From the NCBI GenBank assembly GCA_947259815.1, contig CAMYNO010000334.1:1-6388 (forward strand): a DNA stretch of 6,388 bases. The letters run 5' to 3'. This DNA comes from an uncultured Parvularculaceae bacterium (GTDB taxonomy: Bacteria > Pseudomonadota > Alphaproteobacteria > Caulobacterales > Parvularculaceae). The notes below the pieces were generated by a model. That model worked only from the letters and a program-made list of their open reading frames with translations. It was not told where the DNA came from and made no database searches. The position numbers and the translations under genes were made by a program. This document shows, one piece after another, positions 5,629 through 6,388 of the stretch (position 1 is its first letter; every line of letters begins with the position of its first letter).

Positions 5629-6388
5629 ATGTCCGCCACGCCTGTTATTCTGCCTAAGACGCCGGATAAAGACGACGTGATCGACGTTGATGCAATGCCG
5701 GTGTCGCTGAGCGATGCTGACGCTGCGAGCGCCGTTGCCGCGGTCAAACCTTTTATCGGGCTCTCTGGCGCAATCATGAACGCCGTCATGGAAAACGCCG
5801 ATGTGCGCTATTACGCCGCCGGGCAGACTGTGTTTTCGGCGGGGCAATATGAGGCTAGCGACGCCATTATCGTTGCGCGCGGCGAGATGCGGGTGTCCTC
5901 CGTGGATCCGGCAAGCGGTGCTGTCCTGATTGACGATATTGGCGCTGGCGACGCTTACGGATTTGATCTGGTCTTTTCCGAAGCGAGCGGCGAGCTGTCC
6001 CGGCGGCTTTCTTTAACGGCTGAAGAAGATTTAACGATCATCGCAATTGATGCAGAGGCGCTGCGCGCTTTGGCGGGGCAGCGGCCATCATTAATGCGTA
6101 ACCTTGCTTACCATTTTGCACATGAGCTTTGCAGGCGCCGGTTTGATACGTCGGTTCCTCAGGTGGCACCAGAAAAACGCGTCTTTACCGAGCTGCTGAA
6201 ATATATTGAGCGCGACGCGGTGCAGGGCGACTGGCGGATACCGAAAATGCCGAAACATCGCGAATTGGCGGACCTTGCAGATGTCGAGGAAAGCGTTGCG
6301 GCCGGTGCGGTTGCGGCCTTGATACAAGAAGGCGTTGCGCAACGCGAATATCCGGGTCTGGTTATTGTCGATATGACAAAACTTAACC
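5629..6388 (+). CDS. Crp/Fnr family transcriptional regulator, C-terminus cut by window edge
   Basis: From ATG 5629 an open frame of 253 codons runs off the right edge. The first 40 residues are acidic and low in structure. Residues about 44-146 form a cyclic-nucleotide-binding-type beta-roll (YYAAGQTVFSAGQ, IVARGEMRVSS, then GAGDAYGFDLVF). A long dimerisation helix follows (about 146-172), then a Crp-type winged helix at 182-250, with RIPKMPKHRELADLADV, a recognition-helix region ESVAAGAVAALIQEG and the wing YPGLVIVD. The phosphate-binding cassette is changed: the FGE of cAMP-binding Crp reads YGF here. Only one cysteine (C168) is visible, so neither classic cAMP binding nor an Fnr-type iron-sulphur cluster is expected. 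The ligand and regulon are unknown. No strong Shine-Dalgarno precedes the ATG; the next in-frame ATG (5695) would trim only the acidic leader. Only a few residues should be missing at the C-terminus. Confidence 0.87.
   Translation, partial: MSATPVILPKTPDKDDVIDVDAMPVSLSDADAASAVAAVKPFIGLSGAIMNAVMENADVRYYAAGQTVFSAGQYEASDAIIVARGEMRVSSVDPASGAVLIDDIGAGDAYGFDLVFSEASGELSRRLSLTAEEDLTIIAIDAEALRALAGQRPSLMRNLAYHFAHELCRRRFDTSVPQVAPEKRVFTELLKYIERDAVQGDWRIPKMPKHRELADLADVEESVAAGAVAALIQEGVAQREYPGLVIVDMTKLN

Overview
The window looks like an ordinary chromosomal stretch from a moderately GC-rich alphaproteobacterium. This rests on the TadC/CpaC-style pilus N-domain protein, the Crp/Fnr regulator with an MPxHRELA-type winged helix, and compact operons with GTG/TTG starts. 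A Hyphomonadaceae- or Parvularcula-like lineage would fit, but the family level is a guess. No transposase, tRNA, rRNA, CRISPR array or phage gene is visible.

Layout. (1) Positions 1-923, minus strand: the N-terminal 307 codons of an AI-2E/PerM-family membrane protein, cut by the left edge. (2) A short divergent intergenic region. (3) Positions 1028-4948, plus strand: a four-gene, head-to-tail operon. It starts with pabB, pabA and pabC, the complete set for turning chorismate into 4-aminobenzoate (pABA), the aryl part of folate. It ends with an adenylate-forming (ANL superfamily) ligase-like gene. Each junction is a 4-base stop/start overlap (ATGA, TTGA, GTGA), so the four proteins are probably translationally coupled. 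(4) A perfect 10-bp hairpin with T-runs on both sides at 4946-4980 serves as a shared terminator for converging transcription units. (5) Positions 5002-5460, minus strand: a small secreted protein made only of the CpaC/secretin-type pilus N-terminal domain plus a two-cysteine tail. (6) A 168-bp divergent promoter region. (7) Positions 5629-6388, plus strand: a Crp/Fnr-type regulator, cut by the right edge just after its winged helix.

PabA releases ammonia from glutamine. PabB uses it to aminate chorismate to 4-amino-4-deoxychorismate. PabC removes pyruvate to give pABA. The fourth gene resembles the short aryl-acid ligases known from aryl-polyene/xanthomonadin-type clusters. Its phosphate-binding loop is degraded without loss of length, and the protein stops before the usual C-terminal catalytic lysine motif. 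It is therefore best viewed as a probable pseudoenzyme or repurposed aryl-acid-binding protein locked to pABA synthesis. This is the most interesting signal in the window. A second point is that PabC has Cys where class IV aminotransferase-fold enzymes normally have the glutamate that contacts the PLP ring nitrogen.
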